The notes: generated by a model not told the origin, from the letters alone. A stretch of DNA of 64,000 bases from Chitinophaga sp. H8 (GCF_040567655.1 NZ_JBEXAC010000002.1:2692906-2756905), one strand, 5' to 3'; shown: positions 17,063 through 26,382, counted from the first letter of the stretch. Translations and numbers: made by a program.

Positions 17063-18376
17063 ATGAACAAGAACAATGGAAATCCGGAGGCGACAGACCG
17101 CCGCTCATTCCTTAAAACATCAGGGCTGGTAATGCTAGGCAGCACATTGGCCTATCAGAGTGGCTTTGCTGCAAATATACTTAGTGGAGTAGCCAAGCCG
17201 CAAATAAAAGTAGGTCTGATCGGTTGTGGGGGCCGGGGAACCGGTGCTGCCTCACAAGCTCTGGAGGCAGATCCGGGTGTAGTGATCACCGCCCTGGGAG
17301 ATATTTTTGAAGACAGGCTGGAAGAAGCGCATGCCGCACTGCTGGAAATCAGCAAGGACAGGGTGAAGGTGGATAAAAAGCACCGTTTTATCGGCTTTGA
17401 CGCCTATCAGCGTGTGCTGGATTCGGGAGTAGACGTTGTGTTGCTGGCTACACCACCTAACTTCAGGCCGGATCACCTGACAGCTGCTATCAATGCCGGT
17501 AAGCATGCATTCTGCGAAAAGCCGGTAGCTGTGGATGCACCTGGCGTACGTAAAGTATTGGCGGCCGCCAAAAAAGCAAAGGAAAAAGGACTCTCTATTG
17601 TATCCGGCTTCTGCTTCCGCTATGATGCTTCCAACCGGAAAGCATTTGGCAAAGTGCTGAATGGGGATGTGGGAGAAATCCGTTCTGTTTCTACCTTCCG
17701 CAATGGTGGCGGATTATGGTCAAAACCACGGCAGCCGGACTGGACAGATGTAACTTTTCAATTGCGCAACTGGTATTATCACAGCTGGCTTTCCGGCGAT
17801 TTTATCGTGGAGCAGGCCGTACATAGTATTGACATGATGCAGTGGGCCATGGGTGATAAGCTGCCTATAAAAGCTACCGGTACCGGTGGCCGCCAGGCCC
17901 GCGTAGATCCTATTTACGGGAATGTATATGATCACTTTGCCATTGAATACGAATATGCCAACGGTGCCAAAGGATATCACTTCTGCCGTCAGCAGAATGG
18001 CACCTCCGGCCGTAACAGCGTAGACGTGATGGGCGCAGAAGGAAGTGCCTTCTTCTCTATTGGCAGTAAATATGAAATCACCGGTAAAAACCAGTGGAAC
18101 TCCGCAGCAGAACAGAACAACATGTACCAAACCCAGCATAACGAGCTTTTTGCATCTATCCGGAACGGCAAGCCTGTGAATGATGGGGAGTGGATGGCCA
18201 ACAGCTCCATGCTGGCAATCCTTGGGCGCATGGTGGGCTACAGTGGACAAACCATTACCTGGGACGATGCCTTCAATTCCAACAAAGAACTGGGACCTAA
18301 AATCGAGGACTATAACTGGAACCTGAAATGGACAACAGAACCTGTAGCCATTCCCGGAGTAACCAAAGTATTGTAG
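17063..18376 (+). CDS. Gfo/Idh/MocA family oxidoreductase with Tat signal
   Basis: 437 residues. The N-terminus carries a twin-arginine motif DRRSFLKTSG followed by a hydrophobic segment, so export of a folded, NAD(P)-loaded enzyme to the periplasm is predicted. The nucleotide-binding motif is KVGLIGCGGRGTGAASQA, and the family Lys lies in HAFCEKPVAVDAPGV. Such enzymes oxidise or reduce sugars or inositols at a ring carbon. The DUF1080 hydrolase gene starts 47 bp downstream in the same direction, a pairing found in the 3-keto-glycoside pathway of Bacteroidota; that pathway assignment is inference. Confidence 0.88.
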   Translation: MNKNNGNPEATDRRSFLKTSGLVMLGSTLAYQSGFAANILSGVAKPQIKVGLIGCGGRGTGAASQALEADPGVVITALGDIFEDRLEEAHAALLEISKDRVKVDKKHRFIGFDAYQRVLDSGVDVVLLATPPNFRPDHLTAAINAGKHAFCEKPVAVDAPGVRKVLAAAKKAKEKGLSIVSGFCFRYDASNRKAFGKVLNGDVGEIRSVSTFRNGGGLWSKPRQPDWTDVTFQLRNWYYHSWLSGDFIVEQAVHSIDMMQWAMGDKLPIKATGTGGRQARVDPIYGNVYDHFAIEYEYANGAKGYHFCRQQNGTSGRNSVDVMGAEGSAFFSIGSKYEITGKNQWNSAAEQNNMYQTQHNELFASIRNGKPVNDGEWMANSSMLAILGRMVGYSGQTITWDDAFNSNKELGPKIEDYNWNLKWTTEPVAIPGVTKVL

Positions 18377-18423
18377 ACTGTTTTTAAAGTGTTACAGACC
18401 GTCTTTTAATCAAAAAACTGAAC

Positions 18424-19137
18424 ATGAAATCATTAGCAAAAGTTGTCATGGTGCTACAGGTGTGCATCATTTGTTCGCTCACTTCGTACGCCCAGTCAAA
18501 GCCCATTGCATTCGGGAATGAACTGAAAATAGATCAGGTGAATGCTGGTTCTAAGTTAAAAGGAACACCCATTAACTGGATCAATGTGAATACAGACCCT
18601 GATACCTGGAAAAAGAATAAAGACCTGTTGATCTGCTCCGGTAAGCCTATTGGTGTAATGCGGTCTGAAAAGCTGTATGAGAATTTCATTCTGCATGTAG
18701 AATGGCGGCATATGGAGCCAGGAGGCAATTCAGGTGTTTTTGTATGGAGTGATGCCAAGCCGGATGAAAAAGGCCGCCTGCCAGGTGGGGTAGAAGTACA
18801 AATGCTGGAACTGGACTGGGTGAACCTGAATATGGATAATGGTAAGAAGCCACCTATTGCTTATGTACATGGAGAACTTTTCGGAGTAGGTGGTGTGAAA
18901 ACCATTCCGGATAATCCCAGGGGCGAGCGTAGTAAATCAATAGAGAATCGTTGTAAGGGAAAAGGAGAATGGAATACTTATGAAGTGGTATGTGTGGATG
19001 GTACCATCAAACTTTCTGTAAATGGTAAGTTTGTAAACGGCATCAGCCAGTCTACTGTTAGAAAAGGATATCTCTGTCTGGAGTCTGAAGGAGCAGAAAT
19101 TCACTTCCGTAATCTCCGGGTCATTGAGTTACCCTGA
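18424..19137 (+). CDS. DUF1080 (3-keto-disaccharide hydrolase-like) secreted protein
   Basis: 237 residues with signal peptide [17 protein letters not shown] ending near SYAQ. The mature part is a concanavalin-like lectin/glucanase fold: [29 protein letters not shown] and the C-terminal [18 protein letters not shown], all typical of DUF1080. Members act with Gfo/Idh/MocA oxidoreductases on 3-keto glycosides. It follows such a gene at 47 bp, so co-transcription is likely. Ends before a terminator that serves the opposing fsa gene. Confidence 0.85.
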   Translation: MKSLAKVVMVLQVCIICSLTSYAQSKPIAFGNELKIDQVNAGSKLKGTPINWINVNTDPDTWKKNKDLLICSGKPIGVMRSEKLYENFILHVEWRHMEPGGNSGVFVWSDAKPDEKGRLPGGVEVQMLELDWVNLNMDNGKKPPIAYVHGELFGVGGVKTIPDNPRGERSKSIENRCKGKGEWNTYEVVCVDGTIKLSVNGKFVNGISQSTVRKGYLCLESEGAEIHFRNLRVIELP

Positions 19138-19151
19138 TAAGAAGCGTTTAT

Positions 19152-19187
19152 AAAAAAAATCCCCGGCGCAATTACTGCACCGGGGAT
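19152..19187 (-). terminator. Rho-independent terminator of fsa
   Basis: ATCCCCGG and CCGGGGAT (19159-19187) pair, extended by GCA/TGC after one mismatch, loop ATTAC. On the minus strand the stem is followed by eight T; on the plus strand there is no T tract, so it serves fsa. Confidence 0.85.
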
Positions 19188-19214
19188 ACACCATCTAAAA
19201 AAATATGACTGTAA

Positions 19215-19865
19215 TTACATTTTCTTTGCATCTTCCAGGAACTTGGCCAGGCCAATATCTGTTAAAGGGTGTTTTAACAGTCCCAGTATAGAATCTAAAG
19301 GACAGGTACATACATCTGCACCAGCTTCTGCACATTTTACGATATGCAGCGCATTCCGGATAGAAGCTGCCAGTATTTCAGTTTTGAAACCCTGAATGCT
19401 GTAGATCTGAGCAATTTGTGCAATCAGCTCCACACCATCCCAGCTGCTGTCGTCAATACGGCCGATGAAAGGAGATACATAAGTAGCTCCGGCTTTGGCA
19501 GCCAGGATCGCCTGACCAGCAGAGAATACCAGGGTACAGTTAGTTCTGATACCATTGTCAGTAAACCATTTGATTGCTTTTACGCCATCTTTGATCATAG
19601 GCACCTTTACCACGATATTAGGGTGGATAGCTGCCAGTTTCTTTCCTTCTTCAACAATAGTTTTGAATTCGGTAGTTACCACTTCCGCACTTACGTCACC
19701 TTCCACCAGTTCGCAGATAGTTTCGTAGTGTTTCATAATATTCGCTTCTCCTTTAATGCCTTCTTTGGCCATCAAAGTAGGGTTGGTGGTTACACCATCC
19801 AGGATACCGAGATCATTGGCTTCCTGTATCTGCGCAAGATTTGCTGTATCTATAAAAAATTTCAT
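19215..19865 (-). CDS. fsa: fructose-6-phosphate aldolase / transaldolase (TalC type)
   Basis: 216 residues, the short single-domain class I aldolase of the transaldolase family; cytoplasmic, pentose phosphate or sugar phosphate interconversion. Landmarks: MKFFIDTANLAQI, GVTTNPTLMAKEG, NIVVKVPMI (Schiff-base Lys in VKVP), TNCTLVFSAGQA and SPFIGRIDD. Small family members are either fructose-6-phosphate aldolases or true transaldolases, and sequence alone does not decide. The SRP RNA gene lies 237 bp upstream on the same strand. Confidence 0.93.
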   Translation of the reverse strand: MKFFIDTANLAQIQEANDLGILDGVTTNPTLMAKEGIKGEANIMKHYETICELVEGDVSAEVVTTEFKTIVEEGKKLAAIHPNIVVKVPMIKDGVKAIKWFTDNGIRTNCTLVFSAGQAILAAKAGATYVSPFIGRIDDSSWDGVELIAQIAQIYSIQGFKTEILAASIRNALHIVKCAEAGADVCTCPLDSILGLLKHPLTDIGLAKFLEDAKKM

Positions 19866-20092
19866 CTGAAAAAGATTGATTTAGTTATTTACCGGATGGA
19901 ACATCCATGCCTTGCATACTTCCCACAATAAAAATGCCATTAAATGTGGAGTTGAGATGAAGGTAAGGCTGTTTCATACTATGCAAAAGAAGATTAAGTT
20001 CCTGGATTTTCATTGCACCAAGTCATTAGTAAAAGGAGAGAAAATAGCAACCAAATGACTATTGACGAGTGGCTAATGACCTTAATATAAAA
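19866..20092. other. intergenic stretch between fsa and the SRP RNA gene
   Basis: No coding signal or strong hairpin seen apart from the T tract of the SRP RNA at its right edge. It presumably holds the fsa promoter, but no good TAnnTTTG with a spaced -33 box was found on the minus strand. Confidence 0.5.
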
Positions 20093-20200
20093 GAAAAAAA
20101 ATCGGCAAGTTACTTACATCGCACCGCTACAACCACCTACCCTTGCTACATTCCTGTCCTGGGGGGATTCAGTAGGAGCTGGTCGTATAAGACTTGCCGG
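20093..20200 (-). ncRNA. ffs: signal recognition particle RNA (small bacterial type)
   Basis: On the minus strand the conserved helix 8 is complete: CAGG-ACA-GGAA-TGT-AGCA, that is, the symmetric loop CAGG/AGCA around a 3-bp stem with a GGAA tetraloop. The RNA ends pair through CGGCAAGT (near 20199) and ACTTGCCG (near 20103), followed by an eight-T tract that acts as terminator. A consensus promoter is placed so that transcription starts at the 5' arm. The RNA binds Ffh to target membrane proteins. Length is about 100 nt without the T tract. Confidence 0.92.
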
Positions 20201-20203
20201 CTG

Positions 20204-20234
20204 CAAAGGTAGTATAATAGATCATAAATCCAAG
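20204..20234 (-). promoter_or_regulatory. SRP RNA promoter, CTTG-N19-TACCTTTG
   Basis: Read on the minus strand: CTTG (20231-20234), 19 bp, TACCTTTG (20204-20211). The -7 box ends 4 nt before the first base of the RNA. Confidence 0.85.
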
Positions 20235-20532
20235 CGTTTACAATAGGATTGTTGTAAATATTTTTGATGACAACAATTAGTTGTAAGCTGTAGTGCTTGT
20301 TGGTAAAGTGTTTGGAGGGAATGTAAATGATGTATGTGAAAAGTTGATATTACTTAATGGGGATCATTGTGAACGCAATTATGTTGTAAAACTGGACAGA
20401 TTCCTGCTCAAAACCGGACACGTTAATTTAAATAATATATGTATAAATTTGATAGTAAGTAACGCGCTTGTTTGGCATTTTGTTGGTGGGCATTCGTGAA
20501 TTATTATCCTGATAAGCTGGAAAGTTCCGTTT
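20235..20532. other. spacer upstream of the permease gene, no convincing gene
   Basis: AT-rich. An open frame 20293-20499 (+) of 68 codons has no family resemblance and no start context. The pair CTGGACAG / CCGGACACG near 20391-20421 is a loose imperfect repeat that might be regulatory for the permease gene. Confidence 0.4.
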
Positions 20533-22947
20533 ATGTTTAAGAACTATATTAAGATCGCGTTTCGTAATTTATGGAAGAACAAAGGTTTTTCTACTATCAC
20601 TATACTGGGGTTGGCAACGGGTTTGGCTACCTGTTTGCTGATTGCTTTATTTGTAACGGATGAGCTGCGATATGATAAATTTAATGTGCATGCGAACCGT
20701 ATCTTCCGGATAAATGCGGACTTTAGTGTAAATGGCAGTCTGTTTAAAGAACGGCAGGTACCGGCACAATTTGGCCGTGTTTTAATGCAGGACAATCCCC
20801 AGGTGGAAAATTATGTACGACTGTCAACCCATGAGAATATTTTGATCAGGAAAGGGGATGAAACATTGGCGGAGCCTAATGCCTGTTTTGCGGATTCTTC
20901 CTTATTCGATGTATTTACCTTGCCCATGGTGGCCGGAAATGCTAAAACAGCTTTAACCCGTCCTGGCACCATGGTGATCTCCGAGCGGATAGCCCTTAAA
21001 TATTTTAACAGTACAGATGTAGTAGGTAAGACGCTGCTCACAGACAATATTTATCCTTATCAGATTAGCGGGGTTATCAGGAATGTACCGGCTCAATCGC
21101 ATATTCATTTTGATTTTATCCGGTCAATGGCCAGTATGGCAGAAAGCAGGGAAGACAACTGGCTGGGTAATAATTTTGTTACTTATTTGCTGGTACGTCC
21201 AGGTGTTGATGTATCGATGCTCAATGGTTATTATCAGGCGGCTATTAAAAAATACATAGCAAGTGAATTGAAGAAGGTGACTGGTATTACGCTGAGCGAT
21301 CTGGAAGCAAAGGGAGGGCATTTCCGGTATGGGTCTATTCCACTTACGGATATTCATCTTCATTCCACATTGACCACTGAAGCAGAGCCTTCGGGCAATA
21401 TCACCTATGTGTATATATTTCTGGCTGTAGGGGCGATCATTTTGTTGATTGCCTGTGTGAATTTTATGAATCTTTCTACTGCCCGTTCAGCAGGCCGGGC
21501 CAAAGAGGTAGGCGTGCGAAAGGTGTTGGGATCACCACGCAGCGGACTGGTATTTCAGTTTCTCTCAGAATCCCTTCTGACCAGTTTTATCGCACTGCTA
21601 CTTGCGGTGATGATGGCCATATTATTACTTCCATTCTTTAATGAATTAACAGGTAAGCAGATTCAGCTGGATCAATTCTCTGATTTGTGGTTATTACCTG
21701 TTTTATTAATAACCGCCCTGGTGGTAGGTTTGATGGCAGGGAGCTATCCGGCGTTTTTCCTGGCTGCATTTGAACCGGTAAAAGTGTTAAAGGGCAAATT
21801 GAGAACCGGATTTAAAGGTGGATGGATCAGGAACAGTCTGGTAGTATTTCAGTTTACTGCTGCGATTTTATTGATTGTAGGTACATTGGTTATTTACAAT
21901 CAGTTAAATTATATCCGCAATAAAACGTTAGGGTATAACCGGGAGCAGGTATTAATCCTCAGAAATACAGCGTCTTTATGGGTGCATGCCAAAACATTTA
22001 AGCAGGAGGTGTTGCAACTCCCTGGCGTAGAAGCAGGTACGATGACCAATTCTTTGCCTACGAAGATGTTTGAAAATACCGGGGTGTATTCCAAAGATGC
22101 TAGTTTCAGTGGCGGCCTGACAATGGCGCTGGGAGAATGGTATATCGATACAGATTATTTTCCAACACTGGGAATGAAAATGGCGGCAGGCAGGAATTTC
22201 TCATCACAGTTTCCTACAGATACCAATGCCTTGGTTCTTAATGAAACGGCTGCACGTTTGCTGGGTGTTTCAGATTTGAATGAGAGGTACCTCTACAATA
22301 ACATGGATAATAAGCAGCAGAAAATCATTGGGATTGTAAAAGATTTTAATTCCGGTTCGCTGCGAAATAAAATCGGCCCTATGGTATTCCGCTTAGGTGA
22401 ATATCGCAATAATATGGCTTTCCGTGTCAAGACGGCAAACATTACGGCATTGATTGCAAAGATCAAAGACACTTATGCTGCTCAGGATGGCATGGCGGGA
22501 CAACCCTTTTTGTATTCTTTTCTGGATGATGATTTTAACCGGTTATACCAGGCGGAGCAAAGAACGGGACAAATCTTTATTTCCCTAGCAGTGTTGGCCA
22601 TCTTTATCGCTTCGCTGGGCGTGTTTGGATTGATTACCTATGCTGCTGAGCAGCGTACCAAGGAAATAAGCATCCGGAAGGTGTTAGGTGCTTCAGTATC
22701 CGGTATTGTGCTATTGTTGTCCAAAGATTTTTTAAAACTGGTACTTGCCGGTTTTATGATAGCTTCACCGATTGCTTGGTTTGTCATGAATAAATGGCTG
22801 GAGGGGTTTGCTTACCGGGTCAATATCCATTGGGAGGTATTTTTACTGGCCGCAATACTGGCTATATTGATTACGCTGTTGAGCATTGGTTTTCAGGCTA
22901 TCAGAGCAGCTACAGCCAACCCGGTAAAGAGCTTGAAATCGGAATAA
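20533..22947 (+). CDS. MacB/FtsX-type ABC transporter permease, duplicated form
   Basis: 804 residues. Starts MFKNYIKIAFRNLWKNKGFS, the Bacteroidota signature of large permeases with two FtsX domains. Layout: one N-terminal membrane helix, periplasmic MacB-like core, FtsX domain (ACVNFMNLSTARSAGRAKEV, then VRKVLG), two further helices, a second core, and a last FtsX domain (TYAAEQRTKEISIRKVLG). Family members export antimicrobials, peptides or signals, or relay signals, and lack their own ATPase. No ATPase is adjacent. Convergent with a secreted protein gene, 11 bp apart. Confidence 0.9.
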   Translation: MFKNYIKIAFRNLWKNKGFSTITILGLATGLATCLLIALFVTDELRYDKFNVHANRIFRINADFSVNGSLFKERQVPAQFGRVLMQDNPQVENYVRLSTHENILIRKGDETLAEPNACFADSSLFDVFTLPMVAGNAKTALTRPGTMVISERIALKYFNSTDVVGKTLLTDNIYPYQISGVIRNVPAQSHIHFDFIRSMASMAESREDNWLGNNFVTYLLVRPGVDVSMLNGYYQAAIKKYIASELKKVTGITLSDLEAKGGHFRYGSIPLTDIHLHSTLTTEAEPSGNITYVYIFLAVGAIILLIACVNFMNLSTARSAGRAKEVGVRKVLGSPRSGLVFQFLSESLLTSFIALLLAVMMAILLLPFFNELTGKQIQLDQFSDLWLLPVLLITALVVGLMAGSYPAFFLAAFEPVKVLKGKLRTGFKGGWIRNSLVVFQFTAAILLIVGTLVIYNQLNYIRNKTLGYNREQVLILRNTASLWVHAKTFKQEVLQLPGVEAGTMTNSLPTKMFENTGVYSKDASFSGGLTMALGEWYIDTDYFPTLGMKMAAGRNFSSQFPTDTNALVLNETAARLLGVSDLNERYLYNNMDNKQQKIIGIVKDFNSGSLRNKIGPMVFRLGEYRNNMAFRVKTANITALIAKIKDTYAAQDGMAGQPFLYSFLDDDFNRLYQAEQRTGQIFISLAVLAIFIASLGVFGLITYAAEQRTKEISIRKVLGASVSGIVLLLSKDFLKLVLAGFMIASPIAWFVMNKWLEGFAYRVNIHWEVFLLAAILAILITLLSIGFQAIRAATANPVKSLKSE

Positions 22948-22958
22948 TCCGGCCGTAC

Positions 22959-23666
22959 TTAATTGCGGCGCTTTGGTTTTTTGGGCCGTGAATTGTAGAG
23001 ATCATTGACATCATTGATGATCTTCGATTCATCTTCAGGGCCTTGTTTTACAGGGATTACAGATTGCAGTTCCAGGCGGGGCGTATATTTATACAGTGCT
23101 CTCACTTTAACAAACCGGGTAGTATCACCCAGATCCAGCAGGAGGTCTTGTCCCAATAGTTTTCCGGCAGATGTTTCAAACCAGATATTGGCGGTATCCA
23201 GGGGTAATATCTTGCCACTGCTGAATTTCGCTTCTACATTGAGGTAAAAGCGGATGCCCCGCTTCAGGCTGTCGGCGTAATGATTGAAACGTATACCGGT
23301 AACATGCGGTAGTACGAGTGTGGTTTCAAAAGGAACGGGGCCTGCATCTTTGAGTATTACTTTTATCCTTATCTGGTAATGTTGCCGTTGCAGATGGGCG
23401 CGGTCAAAGGTGAGGTATCCGTTTTGAATAGTACCATCCGGAGAACTGGCCTGGATATTACTCCAGCGGTAGTTACCTTGCATAAATCCGGTAGTTTCCC
23501 GGGTGGTACTATCTGAATAGATCAACTGAAAACCCACCGGTATCCGGTTGTAAAGTTCTGCTACTGAGGCAGAATCGTAATAGGCCTGCACCCGTACAAT
23601 ACTTGCTTTTTGCCCAAAGGAGCTTAATGTGTAAAGCAGCGCTGCCAGCAGAAAAGATACTTTCAA
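22959..23666 (-). CDS. secreted protein of unknown function, TTG start
   Basis: 235 residues. The only start giving a signal peptide is TTG at 23666 (MKVSFLLAALLYTLSSFGQ when read as Met); no ATG is in frame nearby. The rest is beta-rich with periodic hydrophobic strands and a very basic C-terminal tail (SRPKKPKRRN). No known domain recognised. It lies 41 bp downstream of the GH16 gene on the same strand and may be co-transcribed with it, which hints at polysaccharide-related work, but that is a guess from position only. Confidence 0.6.
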   Translation of the reverse strand: MKVSFLLAALLYTLSSFGQKASIVRVQAYYDSASVAELYNRIPVGFQLIYSDSTTRETTGFMQGNYRWSNIQASSPDGTIQNGYLTFDRAHLQRQHYQIRIKVILKDAGPVPFETTLVLPHVTGIRFNHYADSLKRGIRFYLNVEAKFSSGKILPLDTANIWFETSAGKLLGQDLLLDLGDTTRFVKVRALYKYTPRLELQSVIPVKQGPEDESKIINDVNDLYNSRPKKPKRRN

Positions 23667-23707
23667 TGGTGGTTGTTTTCAGTAGTGATGAAAAAATCGT
23701 TCCAACT

Positions 23708-24523
23708 TTACTTCTGGTAGATCCTTACATAATCCACTTCCATGGTCTGGGGGAAAATGCTGTCATCTACTCCTTTTTGTCCGCCCCAGTTGCCACCTAC
23801 AGCAATGTTGAGGATGAGGTAAAAAGGGCTGTCATATGGCCAGGCATCTTTACCACTATGGTCGTTATTAAAAGTAAAGTAAAGTTTATCATCTACAAAA
23901 GCGGTGAGCTGTTCCGGCGTCCATTCAATAGTATACTCATGGAAGGCGGTGGTCGCATCGGGCACCTGGGTAGTGGCTGTTTTTTGTGTACCGATCACAT
24001 GGTTATACTTTTTGGTGTGAACAGAGGCATGAATTTTACCTTCATCATATCCTACATGTTCCATGATATCAATTTCCCCATCATCGGGCCATTTTAGGTC
24101 CGGGGTAGAAGCCAGCATCCAGATAGCGGGCCAGGTGCCGGTACCTTTAGGTAATCTGGCTTTTACGGTGATCTTTCCGTAGGTCCAGTCACCTTTACCC
24201 TTCGTGATTAGTTTGGCAGAAGTATAAGCCCTGTTTTCCCAGGTTTCCTTGCGGGCTTCAATAATCAGGTGGCCGTTTTCCACGCGAGCATTTTCCGGAC
24301 GTGCAAGGGTGTAATACTGCAGTTCGTTGTTCCCAAATCCATGGCCCCCGGTATTATAGCTCCATTTGGAGGTATCCGGAGCGCCTTGGTAGTTAAATTC
24401 ATCTGACCAGACCAGTTTCCAATCCTTTGCAGTAGCAGAAGGAGCGGTTTTAGGCTGACAGGCAGTAAAAAAGCACCCTGTAGTAAATAGCAGGGCTGTT
24501 AAAAAGCCGGATGTATAGGTCAT
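23708..24523 (-). CDS. glycoside hydrolase family 16 lipoprotein
   Basis: 271 residues. Signal with lipobox FFTAC (Cys near residue 22), so an exported lipoprotein. The GH16 catalytic motif is GEIDIMEHVG, with nucleophile and acid/base glutamates in ExDxxE. Substrate-cleft segments are WSDEFNYQG, TGTWPAIWMLAS and HEYTIEWTPEQ, and it ends LNIAVGGNWGGQKG...MEVDYVRIYQK. Probable endo-beta-1,3- or 1,3-1,4-glucanase (laminarinase-like). Downstream gene on the same strand encodes an unknown secreted protein. Confidence 0.93.
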   Translation of the reverse strand: MTYTSGFLTALLFTTGCFFTACQPKTAPSATAKDWKLVWSDEFNYQGAPDTSKWSYNTGGHGFGNNELQYYTLARPENARVENGHLIIEARKETWENRAYTSAKLITKGKGDWTYGKITVKARLPKGTGTWPAIWMLASTPDLKWPDDGEIDIMEHVGYDEGKIHASVHTKKYNHVIGTQKTATTQVPDATTAFHEYTIEWTPEQLTAFVDDKLYFTFNNDHSGKDAWPYDSPFYLILNIAVGGNWGGQKGVDDSIFPQTMEVDYVRIYQK

Positions 24524-24554
24524 ATTGTTCTAAATTTTGTTTTAAAAGGAAATT

Positions 24555-25553
24555 TCAGAAGTGCCAATGCTGCACTTTGGTTATTTCTGCCTGTAGTTCA
24601 GCTTTCAGGCGGGTTACTATCTGAGGGATGGTACTGATGTCCGCTACCATTTCCACGCTGTGTCCGGCGCTCCATAACTGATGGTAGGCCCCGGGGCGGA
24701 TAGCTTGTTCCAGCTTTTTCATGCCCCGCAGTTGCACCAGCATTTTAAAGTACTTACGGGTACGATGGTGTTTGCTCAGCATTTTTTCCATCCAGTTTTG
24801 TTTATACCCTATTTTCTTTGCAACGGGTGTATTGATGATGTTGCAGGGTGTACCGGAAAGTCTTTCTGTAAGCACAATATCATCCATTCCATATTCGAGG
24901 ATGGCTTGTTTGTACTCCTGGCTTACTGTAGCTTCCTGGCTGGCGATAAACCGGGTGCCGATAGATACGCCCGAAGCCCCAAGTATCAGGGCGCTGGCCA
25001 TTTGTTGTCCAGTAGCAATACCGCCGGCTGCCACCACCACCTTATCCGGATATGCCTTTTGCAAAGCCGGGACCAAAACATGCATAGGGTAGGGGCCCGC
25101 ATGGCCGCCAGCACCTGCGCACACTGCAATAAAGCCATCACAGCCTGCCTGTGCCGCCTTTTCGGCATGTAGCTGGTTGGTAACATCGCACAATACCTTA
25201 GCCCCATAACTGTGCGCCGCCTCAATTACTTCCCGGGGATTACCCAGGGAGGTAATATAGAAAGGTACCTGGGCCTGCACACATTCCTGTAAGTGTTTTA
25301 CATATAAGGGATTGGTTTTCTGTACGATCAGGTTTACCCCGTAATTACCCCGCTTGCTGCCCAGTTGTGCACGGTGGGCATTTAACCTTTCCAGCAATGC
25401 CTTCAGTTCGCCGTCTTTACGGAAGTTAAGCGAAGGGAATGTCCCCGCTATTTCATTGTCCATAGCAGCTTTAATCATCGCCTCATTGCTCACCAGGAAC
25501 ATGGGCGCCATGATTACCGGAAAGCCTGTCTGGAAAGTTTGGGAGAAGGACAT
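24555..25553 (-). CDS. nitronate monooxygenase-like FMN protein (2-nitropropane dioxygenase family)
   Basis: 332 residues, TIM-barrel flavoprotein. Family features are FPVIMAPMFLVSN, CDGFIAVCAGAGGHAGPYP (with the catalytic His region), VVVAAGGIATGQQMASAL and GASGVSIGTRFIAS for FMN phosphate binding. The family oxidises nitronates such as propionate 3-nitronate, though many members are of unknown substrate. It lies between the GH16 gene and a repeat cluster, with 31 bp to the GH16 start and so possibly the same transcript. Confidence 0.88.
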   Translation of the reverse strand: MSFSQTFQTGFPVIMAPMFLVSNEAMIKAAMDNEIAGTFPSLNFRKDGELKALLERLNAHRAQLGSKRGNYGVNLIVQKTNPLYVKHLQECVQAQVPFYITSLGNPREVIEAAHSYGAKVLCDVTNQLHAEKAAQAGCDGFIAVCAGAGGHAGPYPMHVLVPALQKAYPDKVVVAAGGIATGQQMASALILGASGVSIGTRFIASQEATVSQEYKQAILEYGMDDIVLTERLSGTPCNIINTPVAKKIGYKQNWMEKMLSKHHRTRKYFKMLVQLRGMKKLEQAIRPGAYHQLWSAGHSVEMVADISTIPQIVTRLKAELQAEITKVQHWHF

Positions 25554-25557
25554 ATTT

Positions 25558-25728
25558 TTAAGCTTTTAGCTATTAGCTGTTAGCATTGTGTTTTTTAAGC
25601 TATTAGCTGTTAGCTATTAGCTTTTAGCATTGTGTTTTAGTGGCAGTTATTAGCTGTGCGCTATAGCCATACCTTTTAGGAACATAACGTAATCCCTAAA
25701 AGCTAACAGCTAAAGGCTAACAGCTAAT
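25558..25728. repeat. heptamer repeat cluster, extends into the 3' end of ribE
   Basis: From 25560 reads TTTTAGCTATTAGCTGTTAGC followed by ATTGTGTTTT, then again CTATTAGCTGTTAGC and ATTGTGTTTT near 25600-25640, a tandem duplication. The complementary arm is at 25695-25728 (CTAAAAGCTAACAGCTAAAG). The last bases (25710-25727) lie inside the riboflavin synthase reading frame. Confidence 0.85.
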
Positions 25729-26300
25729 TGTCTGGCCACATATTTCCCTAAGATATCAAATTCAAGGTTTACCTGTTGGCCGGGTTGCAGATATTGCATA
25801 TTGGTGAACTGGTAAGTATATGGAATGATCGCAACGGAGAATTCGCTGTTGGTAACATTAAATATGGTCAGGCTGATCCCGTTCAGGCAAATAGAGCCTT
25901 TTTCCACCAGCAGGGCTGCAAATTGGGCCGGATACCTGAACTGGTATACCCAGCTGCCATCCTGGGCTGTTTTGGAGATACATTCCCCTACACCATCCAC
26001 GTGTCCCTGCACCAGGTGGCCATCAATGCGTCCGTTAAAAACCATGGCCCTTTCCAGGTTAATGTATTGTCCCGGAGTGAGTTGTCCGAGGTTGGACTTT
26101 TGCAGGGTTTCCGCTACGGCCACCGTTTCATAGGTGTTGGCTGAGATGTTGGTAACCGTCAGACATACTCCGTTATGTGCCACACTCTGATCTACTTTTA
26201 ATTCTGGTGCCAGGCTGGCACCGATGGTAATCACCAGGTTACTGCCTTCCTGTCTGGTACTAATTACCTCTCCTAATGTTTCAATAATACCTGTAAACAT
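25710..26300 (-). CDS. ribE: riboflavin synthase alpha subunit
   Basis: 196 residues; condenses two 6,7-dimethyl-8-ribityllumazine to riboflavin and a pyrimidine. Start at MFTGIIETLGEV is the family start; an in-frame TTG two codons upstream is not used. Two lumazine-binding repeats: N-terminal (VAHNGVCLTVTNI) and C-terminal (GSICLNGISLTIFNV), and NGRIDGHLVQGHVDG between. The final residues QLAVSL plus the stop codon are written by an intergenic heptamer repeat (the sequence there reads TTAGCTGTTAGCCTTTAG on the coding strand), so the C-terminus has been replaced or extended. Confidence 0.95.
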   Translation of the reverse strand: MFTGIIETLGEVISTRQEGSNLVITIGASLAPELKVDQSVAHNGVCLTVTNISANTYETVAVAETLQKSNLGQLTPGQYINLERAMVFNGRIDGHLVQGHVDGVGECISKTAQDGSWVYQFRYPAQFAALLVEKGSICLNGISLTIFNVTNSEFSVAIIPYTYQFTNMQYLQPGQQVNLEFDILGKYVARQLAVSL

Positions 26301-26351
26301 GTGCAATTCCTTTTTTCACCCGCTAATTTCGGATTTAATGACGTGAATTAA

Positions 26352-26382
26352 TTTGATTTTTTTAAAAATAACCGTATCTTTG
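26352..26382 (+). promoter_or_regulatory. rpsU promoter, TTTG-N19-TATCTTTG
   Basis: TTTG at 26352-26355, 19 bp, TATCTTTG at 26375-26382: a perfect Bacteroidota consensus. It leaves a 5' leader of about 25 nt before rpsU. Confidence 0.85.

Noticed and set aside
20293..20499. 68-codon open frame before the permease gene
   Set aside because: No start context, no similarity and no terminator; AT-rich spacer can give such a frame by chance.
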